A stretch of 64,000 nt of DNA from Pelosinus baikalensis (GCF_020819555.1 NZ_JAJHJB010000023.1:18189-82188); one strand, 5' to 3'. Counted from the first letter of the stretch, positions 32,923-41,714 are shown. Numbers and translations are program-made. The notes: generated by a model not told the origin, from the sequence alone.

Positions 32923-33891
32923 ATGCATAATAAAAGATGGTATGCTGTAATTGCCTTGGTACTAATCTTCGTTTTTGCTGCGAGCGGGTGTTCTCTTATG
33001 AATCCACAGTCAAAACCAGAGCAGACTCCTGCAGCGCCGCAAAAGCAAGCAATTGAGGGAAACGAACCTGAGATTTTGGTGTTTATGCATGAAACAGGTG
33101 AAAAGAAGAAAATGAAAATGGAAGAGTATGTGGCTGGCGTGGTAGCAGGAGAAATGAAGAATGATTGGCCAGTTGAGGCTTTAGCGGTTCAAGCCATACT
33201 CGCGCGAACCTTTACCCTGCAAGCAATGGATGAAAAAGGTGGAGTCCCTGCAAGAGGAACTCAGGCATCGACAGATATTAAGGAATTTCAAGCATATGAT
33301 GCAAAGGCCGTAAATGATAATGTTAAAAAGGCTGTTGAAATGACCAGAGGTATGGTGATTACCTATCAAGGAAAGCCGATTCAAGCTTGGTTTCATGCTT
33401 CTGCCGGTGGTATCACAGCGACAGCGAAAGAAGGGCTTAACTTTAAGGATGAGGAACCTCCCTACATTCAATCTGTTACCTCTCCTGATGAATTAGCTCC
33501 TAGCGATGTGAAAAATTGGACGGCTTCGTTTACGAAAAAAGAAATGATGGATGTTATGACCAAGATGGGGAAAACGGCTGATACTATCGAAAGTGTAGAG
33601 ATTGGGAAAAAAGGACCATCGGGTCGTACAACTACTTTACTAATTAACAAGAATCTGGAGCTATCTGCTCCAGAGGTAAGGGTGGGGCTTGGCAGTACAA
33701 AACTTAAATCCATGTTGTTAGACAAGATAGAGGTTACCGGTGACGCTATCGTCTTTAGCGGCAAGGGATATGGACATGGTGTAGGATTGTCCCAGTGGGG
33801 AGCAAATAACTTAGCAACAAAAGGCAAGAAACCAGAAGAGATAGTCGGGCAATACTTCAAAGATGTAACAATTGAAAAACGTTGGAACTAA
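32923..33891 (+). CDS. SpoIID/LytB-domain lipoprotein
   Basis: A 322-residue protein with an N-terminal signal peptide ending in FVFAASGC, a plausible lipobox. The SpoIID domain is seen as EEYVAGVVAGEMKNDWPVEALAVQAILARTFTLQ (with the catalytic-type Glu in AGEM), STDIKEFQAYDA, a YQGKPIQAWFHASAGGITATAKE segment, and GYGHGVGLSQWGANNLA near the end. SpoIID cleaves glycan strands as a lytic transglycosylase during engulfment. B. subtilis SpoIID has a membrane anchor and is made in the mother cell under SigE; here a lipobox and a SigG-like promoter point to a forespore paralogue. It lies between two ger clusters. A SpoIID role in engulfment is therefore less sure than the domain call. Confidence 0.88.
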   Translation: MHNKRWYAVIALVLIFVFAASGCSLMNPQSKPEQTPAAPQKQAIEGNEPEILVFMHETGEKKKMKMEEYVAGVVAGEMKNDWPVEALAVQAILARTFTLQAMDEKGGVPARGTQASTDIKEFQAYDAKAVNDNVKKAVEMTRGMVITYQGKPIQAWFHASAGGITATAKEGLNFKDEEPPYIQSVTSPDELAPSDVKNWTASFTKKEMMDVMTKMGKTADTIESVEIGKKGPSGRTTTLLINKNLELSAPEVRVGLGSTKLKSMLLDKIEVTGDAIVFSGKGYGHGVGLSQWGANNLATKGKKPEEIVGQYFKDVTIEKRWN

Positions 33892-33893
33892 TC

Positions 33894-33926
33894 AAAAACG
33901 GCCAGATTTTCTTCTGGCTGTTTTTC
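33894..33926 (+). terminator. Terminator after the SpoIID-domain gene
   Basis: AAAAACGGCCAGA (33894-33906) pairs, with one wobble, with TCTGGCTGTTTTT (33913-33925). Confidence 0.93.
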
Positions 33927-34005
33927 TATGCAATATCCATAGAATTTCTTGGTATAAAGATGTAGTAAAATGCAAAAAATAGTAATTGCAGGAAGGAGGA
34001 GTGAC

Positions 34006-35682
34006 ATGAGAAGGATGAAATGTCCTAGGATTCGGAAGCTATCAGCCGATAGACCTGACGCTTCCATACAACAAGCTGAGAAGGAATTAACAAAATTACA
34101 GAAGATGACCAGACAAAGCACTGTATTTGGCGAAGAGATAGAAGATCTTGTTGATCAGTTGCGCCAAGTTGCGGCTCCCTCCTCTGAACCCTTTATCTTT
34201 ACAAGTATTTTGGAAGAAAATAAAAAATTATTGCAAAGCATTTTTAAAGACTGCGGCGATATTGAATTTCGTAATTTTGATGCGGGCGGGAAGAGTGCAT
34301 TACTCGTTTATCTTGAGGGTATGGCTGATACTTCCAATTTAGAAAGAAATGTAATTAAACCGCTGATGAGTCAGACGGGACCCGATAATCCGAATACAGG
34401 TAACCTATCCGAAATTTTTACTACGATGAAAAGTATTTCAGAGCATATCTTAGGTGCTTCTTCTGTGAGTGTTTTAACTAAAGCTAGCGCAGCAATTGAG
34501 GCAGTGATGATGGGAAATGCTCTTCTTTTAATCGATGGCCTTTCTGAGGGGTTGAGCATTTCTGCTATTAAATACGTGAAACGTAATATTGGCGGAGCCA
34601 ATAATGAACATATTCTTAGGGGACCCAATGAAGCGTTTAATGAAGGCCTTACAGATAATATTGTTTTGATACGCCGCCGCTCTCGTGATACCAATATTAA
34701 AGTGCAGATACTAAAGGTAGGGGAAAGGACGAAGAATTCAATTGCTTTACTGTATGCAGCAAATTTAGTAAAGCCAGGTTTGGTGGAAGAGGTAGAGCGT
34801 CGCATCAAATTGATTGACACGGACAAAGTATTAGCTTCAGCTAAGATTGAGGAGTTTATCGTAGATCATCCATGGTCACCCTTTCCTCAAGTGCAAACAA
34901 CAGAAAGACCAGACAAAGTTCTTGCGGCACTATATGAAGGAAGGGTAGGACTCATCTTAGATGGTACACCTGCTACACTGCTAGTTCCCTGTACTTATAA
35001 CGTCTTGATGCAATCACCAGATGATTACACGATACAACCAGTAATCGCCAGTTTAATTCGCTTGACTAGAAACGTAACCGCTTTTATTGCTATTTATTTA
35101 CCGGCTATCTATGTTTCTGTAGTCTCATACCACCCAGGAATGTTACCGACTACTATGGCGATTTCTGTAGCAGAGTTGAGGGCGCGTACTCCCTTTCCTT
35201 CTTTTTTAGAAGCCATTATGATGGAGATCTTATTAGAAGTGTTCCAAGAAGCTATCGTTCGTCTACCCCAAAGATTGTCTGGTGCTGCCACTATGCTTGG
35301 CGCCTTTATGGTTGGTACAACGATAGTGCAAGCTGGGTTAATTAACCCATTGTTAGTAGTGGTTGTTGCTATTACCGCCATTTCCTCTTACTCTATGCCT
35401 TCTTATACTTTTAATTTGGCCTTGCGTTGGCTGCGAATCCCCATGCTGGTTTTAGCATCTATATTAGGACTATATGGCGTCATAATAGGAATATTAGCGG
35501 TAACAATACATGCATGTTCCCTGCGTAGTTTTGGTGAATCCTATATTGGAGGATTGTTTGATATCACTCTTTTATCCGATTGGAAAGATGGTGTAGTCAG
35601 GCTGCCATCTAAACTACTAAAAGAAAGGCCTAAAGAATTTGGTTCTAAGGATCAAACTAGGGGCGGTGAGGAGGATGGCTAA
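34006..35682 (+). CDS. GerA-family spore germination protein, A subunit (cluster 2)
   Basis: A 558-residue GerAA-type protein. Seen are NPNTGNLSEIFTTMKSISEHIL, the family core WSPFPQVQTTERPDKVLAALYEGRVGLILDGTPATLLVPCTY, PDDYTIQP, and the membrane part with SYHPGMLPTTMAISVAELRARTPFPSFLEAIMMEILLEVFQEAIVRLP. It starts at 34006 behind AGGAGGAG; an earlier ATG at 33970 lies before that site. It is clearly a paralogue of the protein at 28410 but diverged in its N-terminus. The end overlaps the B gene by 8 bases. It begins a four-gene A-B-C-C operon. Confidence 0.93.
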   Translation: MRRMKCPRIRKLSADRPDASIQQAEKELTKLQKMTRQSTVFGEEIEDLVDQLRQVAAPSSEPFIFTSILEENKKLLQSIFKDCGDIEFRNFDAGGKSALLVYLEGMADTSNLERNVIKPLMSQTGPDNPNTGNLSEIFTTMKSISEHILGASSVSVLTKASAAIEAVMMGNALLLIDGLSEGLSISAIKYVKRNIGGANNEHILRGPNEAFNEGLTDNIVLIRRRSRDTNIKVQILKVGERTKNSIALLYAANLVKPGLVEEVERRIKLIDTDKVLASAKIEEFIVDHPWSPFPQVQTTERPDKVLAALYEGRVGLILDGTPATLLVPCTYNVLMQSPDDYTIQPVIASLIRLTRNVTAFIAIYLPAIYVSVVSYHPGMLPTTMAISVAELRARTPFPSFLEAIMMEILLEVFQEAIVRLPQRLSGAATMLGAFMVGTTIVQAGLINPLLVVVVAITAISSYSMPSYTFNLALRWLRIPMLVLASILGLYGVIIGILAVTIHACSLRSFGESYIGGLFDITLLSDWKDGVVRLPSKLLKERPKEFGSKDQTRGGEEDG

Positions 35683-36793
35683 TCTCGAAGCGAAAACAAG
35701 CATGTCAGCATTTCAGTTAGCAATTGTTTTATTTGTGACTTGTATAGGTGCTCAGATTATGCTGACCCCCCGCGCCCTAATTGAGCAAGCGAAGAATGGA
35801 TCTTGGATAAGTGTAATAATTGGTGGAGTACTTTTTTACATAGCTACATACTTGATGCTAAGGTTGGGTAAAAAGTATCCGGATGAGACGATAGTAGAGT
35901 ATGCCCCACGAATTTTTGGGCACATGGGTGGGAGTTTTGTAATTACTTGGTTCAATCTTGTATTTTTTTTACAAGTTGTAACCATATTCTCTGGTGTAGG
36001 AAAAATTATAACTTTTTACATGTTTGATCGGACACCACCTGAGGTAGTAATTTTAGCTCTATTAGTGTTATGTACTTATTGTGCGCTGCAAGATTGGGGA
36101 ACTATTTTGCGTATACATCAATTCTTATTTGTTATAGCCTACAGTATATTACTCATCGTATGGCTGACCAGCATTTTAAACTTCCGGCCAGAAAATCTGC
36201 TGCCTTTATGGCCAGTCGATGTAAAGGGGGTTGTTGCTGGGGGCATTTCTACATGGGGCATGTACGGTGGCTATGAATGTGTGCTGTTGTTGCTTCCTCT
36301 GGTCTACAGAAAAGTGAGTCTTAGTAAATTAGCAAAAGAAGTTGGTTTGGCCTTTATTGGAGTGACTTTATTGTTTTTGATTATTATCATTGTTATCATT
36401 GGAGTCTTAACGGTTGAAGATGCTAAGAATTTACCTTTTCCAGCTTTAATCGTCATTCGCAGTGTGGAATTGCCAGGTACATTTATAGAACGTTTGGAAA
36501 ATTATTTACTTGTGACTTGGATACCAGTGGTGTTTGATACCTTGGCGGCTATGATGTTTTTTATGGCACAAATATGTATGCGGCAGTGGCGTCACGCTGA
36601 TCATCGTCCAGCCCTATTACTGCTAGTACCCATAATCTACGTAGGTATTGTGCAAATTGATAATCCCCAAATATATGACCAGATGGGTAAATTGACAATG
36701 TGGGTAGGTATAGCATTTTCTTTTGGGGTGGTTCCCATGGCACTGTTACTCTCTTGGTGGCAAAAAGGTAAGGTGGGAAAGGACTGTGGCTAA
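35675..36793 (+). CDS. GerA-family spore germination protein, B subunit (cluster 2)
   Basis: A 372-residue, about ten-span permease-like GerAB protein. The start MSAFQLAIVLFVTCIGAQIMLTPRAL and the pattern DETIVEYAPRIFGHMGG are usual for the family. It would bind the germinant for this receptor. The ATG at 35675 follows GGGCGGTGAGGAGG, so the ribosome site is close; it overlaps the A gene by 8 bases and the first C gene by 8 bases. A distant paralogue of the protein at 30289. Confidence 0.92.
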   Translation: MANLEAKTSMSAFQLAIVLFVTCIGAQIMLTPRALIEQAKNGSWISVIIGGVLFYIATYLMLRLGKKYPDETIVEYAPRIFGHMGGSFVITWFNLVFFLQVVTIFSGVGKIITFYMFDRTPPEVVILALLVLCTYCALQDWGTILRIHQFLFVIAYSILLIVWLTSILNFRPENLLPLWPVDVKGVVAGGISTWGMYGGYECVLLLLPLVYRKVSLSKLAKEVGLAFIGVTLLFLIIIIVIIGVLTVEDAKNLPFPALIVIRSVELPGTFIERLENYLLVTWIPVVFDTLAAMMFFMAQICMRQWRHADHRPALLLLVPIIYVGIVQIDNPQIYDQMGKLTMWVGIAFSFGVVPMALLLSWWQKGKVGKDCG

Positions 36794-37961
36794 AAAGAAG
36801 TGGATAAGTTGCTTGCTGATAATTTGCACATGTATCGTTACAGCTGGGTGCTGGGATATGCGGGAATTGCAGGATCGTAATTTTGTATTGGCAGTGGCAA
36901 TTGATAAGGCAGATGAAGTGAAAGAAGTAGAAACCTTTGTCCAGCCCCATGGTACGAAACGGTATCGTGTAAGTTTACAAATATTAAAGTTTGCTTCGGG
37001 TGGGGAACAAGGGGAAGAGACTAAAACCTTTATCAAATCCAATACAGGTGAGTCTATTTTTGAAATGGTTCGAGACATGTTAGGACAAAGCAGCAAGTCT
37101 CTATGGTTTGAACATATACAAGTAATTGTTATTAGTGATGCAGTTTTAAAAGAAGTGGGATTATCGGAAATTTTGGATTTTTTCAAACGGGATGCAGAAA
37201 TGCGTTCTCGGATTAAAATATATGTTACATCTGGGAAGGCCCAGTCCATAATTGAATTTACCCCTCCATCAAAGGAACCTGGTGGTGTCTATCTAGCCAA
37301 TATTATCCGCCTACATAATAAAAATATTCATGTTGCTGGAGCACGCACCGATCTTGGGTATACGATTCAGTATTTTGATAATAACAGTAATGTTCTTTTA
37401 CCGCGGATCGAAATGGCTGATAAAGTGGTAAAGCTAAGTGGTTCTGCTGTATTTAATAAGGATAAGTTTATTGGTTATGCAGATGAGTATGCTGTGGCAG
37501 GTCTGAAAATTATGCTAGGTAGTGAAAAATCTGCGGTTGTTACAATTGACTCTCCTAAAACCCCTGGACATCAAGTAATATTCGAGCTCTTTCGTCATGA
37601 TACAAAGCTAACACTTCATGTAGAAAATGGGGTCATTTATTATACCGTTGATATTACTATGTATGGAAATGTTGGAGAGCTTCAAGGTGATATTAGCCTA
37701 AATGATACTCTGGATCCAGAGTATCTCCGTATTCTGGAAGTAGCATTTGCGGAAGAAATTAAACGTAATATTTACTATGCAGAGAAAGTTTTTAAAAAAG
37801 ATATGAAGGTAGACCCTGTCGGTAGCTTTGCCAGTAAATTAAAGGTCCATGAACCGAATACCTGGGAACAGGTAGAAGACCAATGGGATGAGCTATATCC
37901 TACCATTCCTTTATATGTTTCTGTAAATGTGACAATAAGAAATATTGGTAGTCATAAGTAG
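36786..37961 (+). CDS. GerA-family spore germination lipoprotein, C subunit 1 (cluster 2)
   Basis: A 391-residue GerAC-type lipoprotein with signal peptide and lipobox (LLIICTCIVTAGC), followed by WDMRELQDRNFVLAVAIDKADE. GTG at 36786 is used because it overlaps the end of the B gene in the usual way and yields a normal signal peptide; the longer open frame from 36723 has no ribosome site. The next gene encodes a close paralogue, with the same FVQPHG-x-K-x-YR-x-S core, TGESIFEMxRDMLGQ-x-SK-x-LWFEHIQ and PxNVTIxNIGSHK C-terminus. The duplication of C subunits in one operon is unusual. Confidence 0.92.
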   Translation: MAKKKWISCLLIICTCIVTAGCWDMRELQDRNFVLAVAIDKADEVKEVETFVQPHGTKRYRVSLQILKFASGGEQGEETKTFIKSNTGESIFEMVRDMLGQSSKSLWFEHIQVIVISDAVLKEVGLSEILDFFKRDAEMRSRIKIYVTSGKAQSIIEFTPPSKEPGGVYLANIIRLHNKNIHVAGARTDLGYTIQYFDNNSNVLLPRIEMADKVVKLSGSAVFNKDKFIGYADEYAVAGLKIMLGSEKSAVVTIDSPKTPGHQVIFELFRHDTKLTLHVENGVIYYTVDITMYGNVGELQGDISLNDTLDPEYLRILEVAFAEEIKRNIYYAEKVFKKDMKVDPVGSFASKLKVHEPNTWEQVEDQWDELYPTIPLYVSVNVTIRNIGSHK

Positions 37962-38028
37962 GATGTATAAGTATAACAGGTTCTTTAGATTGTCTGTAGC
38001 GAGGTCATGCTGTGGAGGTGGTGGCGTT

Positions 38029-39270
38029 TTGTTATCTTTAGGGCATTTTGTAATCGGTAAATGGTCTAAGGTTTGTTTAGGGTGTATTCTTATTATCACG
38101 ATCAGTCTGTTAATTGGTGGCTGCTGGGATCAAAGAGAATTACAGGAAAGACTATTTGTTTTAGCAGTGGCGATTGATAAAGCTGATGAGGGAGGAGATA
38201 CTAAGGAAGAAAAAGAAAAAAAATCTATTGAAAACTTTGTGCAGCCTCATGGCAATAAACTTTACCGTCTTAGTTATCAAATACTACAGCTAACACCTGC
38301 AAGCGGCAGTGGCGAGGGAGCAAGAAAGGCATCAATATCCACGTATGTTATTTCCAGTACTGGTGAGTCTATATTTGAAATGCTGAGGGATATGTTAGGA
38401 CAAGTAAGTAAGGGTCTTTGGTTTGAACACATTCAGGCCATTGTGATTAGCGAAGGAGCTGCTCGGCAGGGTGGTTTGCAGCCCCTTATTGATTTGTTCC
38501 GCAGAGATGCTGAAATGCGCTGGTTGATAAAACTCTTAATTACTTCAGGTGAGGCGAAAAAACTTCTAGAATTTAAGCCACCTGACGGTGAGCCAGGGGG
38601 GATATTTTTGTCTGACAGTCTGCACTTATATGAGAAAAATCCTCATGTCCCAGGCTGGATTCCAGGTTTAGGAGAGACTTCACAAGCAATTGATAATAAG
38701 AAAACAGTGCAAATCAGTAGGGTTGAATTGGTGGAGGATATCGTCACAATAGGTGGAACTGCCTTATTTAAGGAGGGCAAATTTGTTGGGTATATAGATG
38801 AGTATGCCACTAAAGGAACGGCTTTTTTTGGTGCCACGGAAAAGTCAGCCATCATTACCATTGAATGCCCCGACCATCCTGGTAAGATACTTGCCTTTGA
38901 GCTTTTTCGTCATGAGACAAAATTAACTGCCCATGTCAACGGAGAGGATATTTACTATACTCTGGACATTGGGATGAAAGGTAATCTTGGTGAAAGTCAA
39001 TGTGGCAATCAATATGACACAATGGATGATGAGGCGATTCATAAAGTTGAGCTATTAGTAGCGGAAGAAGTAAAGCATAATATATTATATGCTTTTCATA
39101 TGTATCAAGAGCTACAGGTCGATCCAGGAGATTTTGCTGCTAAACTAAGAGCCTATCAGCCATTAGCTTGGGAAAGAGTAAAAGAGCACTGGGATGAGGC
39201 TACATTCCCTAATGTTTCTTTATTTCCTTCTGTTAATGTAACAATAGAAAATATTGGATCTCACAAATAA
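38029..39270 (+). CDS. GerA-family spore germination lipoprotein, C subunit 2 (tandem paralogue)
   Basis: A 413-residue GerAC-type lipoprotein (LIITISLLIGGC lipobox, then WDQRELQERLFVLAVAIDKADE). It is the tandem duplicate of the preceding gene, matching along its length, but with an insertion (TKEEKEKKSIENFVQ) and clear divergence, so the duplication is not recent. TTG at 38029 is chosen because GGAGGTGGTGG at 38014-38024 lies just before it; ATG at 37963 is possible but has a weak site. Last gene of the cluster; the terminator overlaps the stop codon. Two C proteins could give two alternative receptors or a mixed one. Confidence 0.9.
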   Translation: MLSLGHFVIGKWSKVCLGCILIITISLLIGGCWDQRELQERLFVLAVAIDKADEGGDTKEEKEKKSIENFVQPHGNKLYRLSYQILQLTPASGSGEGARKASISTYVISSTGESIFEMLRDMLGQVSKGLWFEHIQAIVISEGAARQGGLQPLIDLFRRDAEMRWLIKLLITSGEAKKLLEFKPPDGEPGGIFLSDSLHLYEKNPHVPGWIPGLGETSQAIDNKKTVQISRVELVEDIVTIGGTALFKEGKFVGYIDEYATKGTAFFGATEKSAIITIECPDHPGKILAFELFRHETKLTAHVNGEDIYYTLDIGMKGNLGESQCGNQYDTMDDEAIHKVELLVAEEVKHNILYAFHMYQELQVDPGDFAAKLRAYQPLAWERVKEHWDEATFPNVSLFPSVNVTIENIGSHK

Positions 39271-39301
39271 AAGTAAGCAGTCTTTTGCCTGCTTACTTTT
39301 A
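39268..39301. terminator. Terminator at the end of ger cluster 2, bidirectional
   Basis: Thirteen-bp perfect stem (39268-39280 with 39289-39301), starting inside the stop codon. Serves the convergent minus-strand gene too. Confidence 0.9.
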
Positions 39302-39316
39302 TGCTACAAGGACACT

Positions 39317-39553
39317 TTATCCCATGATTATACTGAACAACCAGAATGCGATACCAGCTGCAATATAGCCTATGGCTGTTTTATGAGCCATATTCGCTTC
39401 ACGTGCTCGAGCATTATGCTTATCTAACAAATTTCCAAGATGCCACGAAGCTCCAGCAGTAAAGAAAAATACCAGTAGAACCCATATACTGGTTTTATGT
39501 ACGATTTGGAAGGCTAATTTTTGCCAAAGATAATAAAAGTAGGCTTGATCCAT
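39317..39553 (-). CDS. Small two-span membrane protein, unknown function
   Basis: A 78-residue protein with two hydrophobic segments (TSIWVLLVFFFTAGASWHLG and IGYIAAGIAFWLFSIIMG) and a basic/acidic loop between them (LLDKHNARAREANMAHK). Start at 39553 is preferred because CGAGGAG lies just ahead on the minus strand; the longer frame reaches 39613. It is convergent to the ger operon and divergent from yabP. Its size and topology resemble the candidate D subunit in ger cluster 1, but it is not in a ger operon by orientation, and no clear sequence similarity to that protein was noted. It may also be a sporulation protein. Confidence 0.6.
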   Translation of the reverse strand: MDQAYFYYLWQKLAFQIVHKTSIWVLLVFFFTAGASWHLGNLLDKHNARAREANMAHKTAIGYIAAGIAFWLFSIIMG

Positions 39554-39697
39554 AGTTAGAATACTCCTCGTATATAAATATCTTTTTAGTATGCCCATAT
39601 TCTCCTGCGCCATGACCTATAATGGGATTAAATTTTAAAGTCTCCTTACATCATAGTCTTACTTTGCCAGTACTATTCTCTAAGCCAAGGGCATATA

Positions 39698-39705
39698 CAT
39701 ACAAT
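39698..39705 (+). promoter_or_regulatory. SigE-like -10 element before yabP
   Basis: CATACAAT (39698-39705) matches the SigE -10 consensus fully. No good -35 at the right distance was found (TACTATT lies 20 bases ahead, too far). B. subtilis yabP is SigE-dependent. Confidence 0.4.
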
Positions 39706-39733
39706 AAAAAGTTAGCATAGGGGAGGATTTTCT

Positions 39734-40015
39734 GTGACGATAGATAATAAAACACCTACTTGGCGGCATCAAATTACATTGGTTGATCGTGAGGAAATGA
39801 CAATTGATGGTGTGCTCAGTTTAGGAAGTTATGATGAAAAAGAAGTCATTATGGAAACCGAGCAAGGTGTGCTCATTGTAAAGGGTGAGGGACTAAATAT
39901 TAAACAGTTAAATTTAGATAAAAGTAATATTGTGGTAGAAGGATTGATAAAGGGTGTTTCTTATGATGACACTTCTCATAATAAAAAAGGTTTGTTAGAG
40001 AGATTCTTAAAATAA
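39734..40015 (+). CDS. yabP: Sporulation protein YabP
   Basis: A 93-residue protein of the YabP/YqfC family. It shows the family pattern: RHQITLVDREEMTIDGVLSLGSYDEKEVIMETEQGVLIVKGEGLNIKQLNLDKSNIVVEGLIKGVSY. Function unknown in detail; in B. subtilis it is made in the mother cell and needed at a late sporulation stage with YabQ. GTG start with GGGGAGGA in front. Here a hairpin, a dispersed repeat and a lytic transglycosylase gene separate it from yabQ, which is its normal neighbour. A SigE-like -10 lies in front. Confidence 0.93.
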   Translation: MTIDNKTPTWRHQITLVDREEMTIDGVLSLGSYDEKEVIMETEQGVLIVKGEGLNIKQLNLDKSNIVVEGLIKGVSYDDTSHNKKGLLERFLK

Positions 40016-40042
40016 TAATACCTAAAAACCTGCAAAAATGCT

Positions 40043-40066
40043 AAGGCTTGGCGTAAGCCAAGTTTT
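40043..40066 (+). terminator. Terminator after yabP
   Basis: AAGGCTTGGC pairs with GCCAAGTTTT around a GTAA loop (with wobble pairs), followed by CTTT. Confidence 0.8.
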
Positions 40067-40119
40067 CTTTCTAAACCTAGAGCGTATAAGTTCTGTAGTT
40101 GGAAAAATATAAAATTTAT

Positions 40120-40214
40120 GAACCACAAAGGCGCAATGCCGCTATGCGGCACACAAAGGAGTGCACAAAAAATATAAATAAAAACCCTTTGTGTCCTTTG
40201 CGCCTTTGTGGTTC
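40120..40214 (+). repeat. Dispersed structured repeat, copy B
   Basis: Core GAACCACAAAGGC ... GCCGC/GCGGC ... CTTTGTGGTTC, same orientation as copies A, C and D. The right end differs (no GGACGCG-TTTTTCTTAT), the following bases 40215-40340 being unlike the others though they contain CTTCGTATTCTTCGCG. It lies in the 397-base gap between yabP and the transglycosylase gene. Confidence 0.85.
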
Positions 40215-40412
40215 GATTCGTTTTATGTGTAAGTAGCCGATCTGTGCTTCGTATTCTTCGCGTTTTTTCTTTATGCCACATGATTTAGCAAAAATGCAAA
40301 AAGAGGACGTATTTCCGCTATTGCGGTGCGCGAATGTAGCACTATGTGAATTGTTTCGTGTTACATATCGCGCTTTTACATGTTTCGATTCTTGGGTGAG
40401 AGGAGTATTGTC

Positions 40413-41147
40413 TTGCGGCCCAGATTGTTGGTCCTATGGCGTATTGGATTGGTTGTATTTGTGATTCAGTTGGTTATTTATAGCATCATAGGCTATGGAA
40501 TTTCCGGGATACATAATAAGTCCTGGGAGAAGTTTAATGGGAACTCCTATGTTATAGCAGATGTCGACAATAAGGTACCTTATGGAGAGTTGATCAATCG
40601 ACGTGCCCGCCAGGCTGGTATAAATGGCCAAATCGTTGCAAGTCTGATTCATGCAGAGAGTTCTTTTCAACCTCGAGCGCATTCGCCCGCAGGAGCTTAC
40701 GGATTAATGCAGATTATTCCTAGTACATGGCGCCAAGTGAATGAGCAAGCTAAAGTGTGTGCGGGGCGCCATCCTGGAGAATGTACGGTTGAATGTTATT
40801 ATAATGAAGAGCTTAACATTCGTATTGGAACCTTATATCTTAGTCAATTAGTAAATAAATACGAAGGAAATATGGTATTGGCTTTAGCTGCTTATAATGC
40901 TGGCCCAGGGGCAGTAGATAAATATGGAGGAATACCGCCCTATGATGAAACGGTGAATTATGTAAATCGTGTAATTGGCTATTGGTATGAATTATCTTCC
41001 TATACTATGCCCTGTACTATTTTTGCAGAAGAACAGTGGGAATATATTCGTACTGCTATAGGGTGGTGGTGCATGGTTACCTTGCTGGGAATTGTATGGA
41101 TAGCTGGGAGATTGCATCGCTATTATCATTCATGGCGCTGGAGGTGA
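40413..41147 (+). CDS. Membrane-anchored SLT-type lytic transglycosylase
   Basis: A 244-residue protein with one N-terminal membrane helix (GLVVFVIQLVIYSIIGYG), an SLT domain and a C-terminal hydrophobic segment (IGWWCMVTLLGIVWIAG). The SLT motifs are NGQIVASLIHAESSFQPRAHSPAGAYGLMQI with the catalytic Glu in HAESSF, GAYGLMQIIPSTW, and LALAAYNAGPGAVDKYGG. It should cleave the glycan strands of peptidoglycan. TTG at 40413 is preferred because GAGAGGAG lies at 40396-40403; an ATG at 40380 is possible. Gene order yabP-SLT-yabQ puts it among sporulation genes (5 bases before yabQ), so it may act in spore coat or cortex formation. A cysteine-rich insert (VCAGRHPGECTVECYYN) is unusual. Confidence 0.88.
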   Translation: MRPRLLVLWRIGLVVFVIQLVIYSIIGYGISGIHNKSWEKFNGNSYVIADVDNKVPYGELINRRARQAGINGQIVASLIHAESSFQPRAHSPAGAYGLMQIIPSTWRQVNEQAKVCAGRHPGECTVECYYNEELNIRIGTLYLSQLVNKYEGNMVLALAAYNAGPGAVDKYGGIPPYDETVNYVNRVIGYWYELSSYTMPCTIFAEEQWEYIRTAIGWWCMVTLLGIVWIAGRLHRYYHSWRWR

Positions 41148-41151
41148 GGCA

Positions 41152-41622
41152 GTGCAAATAGAAAGTCAATTCTCAATTTTTTTATCTACGGTTGCTACAG
41201 GTATAACATTAGGAGTATTATTTGATTGCTATCGAGTATTACGCGGTACCTTTAGGCCGAAGGTTTTAATAACATGGGTTACAGACTTACTCTATTGGTT
41301 AATTGCGACGGCTATTGTATTTATTGCTTTAGTGCTGAGTAATTGGGGGGAACTTAGGTTTTATGTGTTTTTAGGAATCATAAGTGGTGTTGGCTTATAT
41401 TATCGCCTATTAAGCTTATATGTGATCCGTTTATTTACTGGTATGATTAAGGTGACAAAAAGTATAATTGCATTCGTAAAAAATATGTTTATTGTGCTTA
41501 TTATCAGACCAATCTCTTTGTGTATAAAAATTGTGAGTTGGCCTTTCCGATGGATTAGCAGCAAAATAAAAGCTTGGTATCAGGTTTGGTATCCCAAACC
41601 GCCACTTGATGAGAAAAAATAA
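41152..41622 (+). CDS. yabQ: Spore cortex biosynthesis protein YabQ
   Basis: A 156-residue membrane protein with about four hydrophobic segments in the first 100 residues (FSIFLSTVATGITLGVLFDCYRVLRG; DLLYWLIATAIVFIALVL; FYVFLGIISGVGLYYR) and a basic tail. VLFDCYRVLRGTFRP and TDLLYWL are typical of YabQ. It is needed for cortex formation in B. subtilis. GTG at 41152 with GGAGGTGAGG in front, 4 bases after the transglycosylase gene, so the two are co-translated. divIC follows 92 bases on, as in Bacillus. Confidence 0.9.
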   Translation: MQIESQFSIFLSTVATGITLGVLFDCYRVLRGTFRPKVLITWVTDLLYWLIATAIVFIALVLSNWGELRFYVFLGIISGVGLYYRLLSLYVIRLFTGMIKVTKSIIAFVKNMFIVLIIRPISLCIKIVSWPFRWISSKIKAWYQVWYPKPPLDEKK

Positions 41623-41714
41623 AAAAGTCTATGAAAAAAAGAGGAATGCATTCACTAATTGGCGAATAAAGCTGTCTGATACATAATAGTATTTTATATG
41701 TGGTGGTGAAGTGA

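Noticed and set aside
33468..33860. Minus-strand 130-codon frame inside the SpoIID-domain gene
   Set aside because: Antisense shadow of a gene with clear domain motifs; composition is unlike a protein.
40120..40214. GTGGTTCGATTC in the repeat copies considered as the T-arm of a tRNA
   Set aside because: No acceptor, D or anticodon arm can be built around it; it is the right arm of the repeat. No tRNA gene was recognised in the window.
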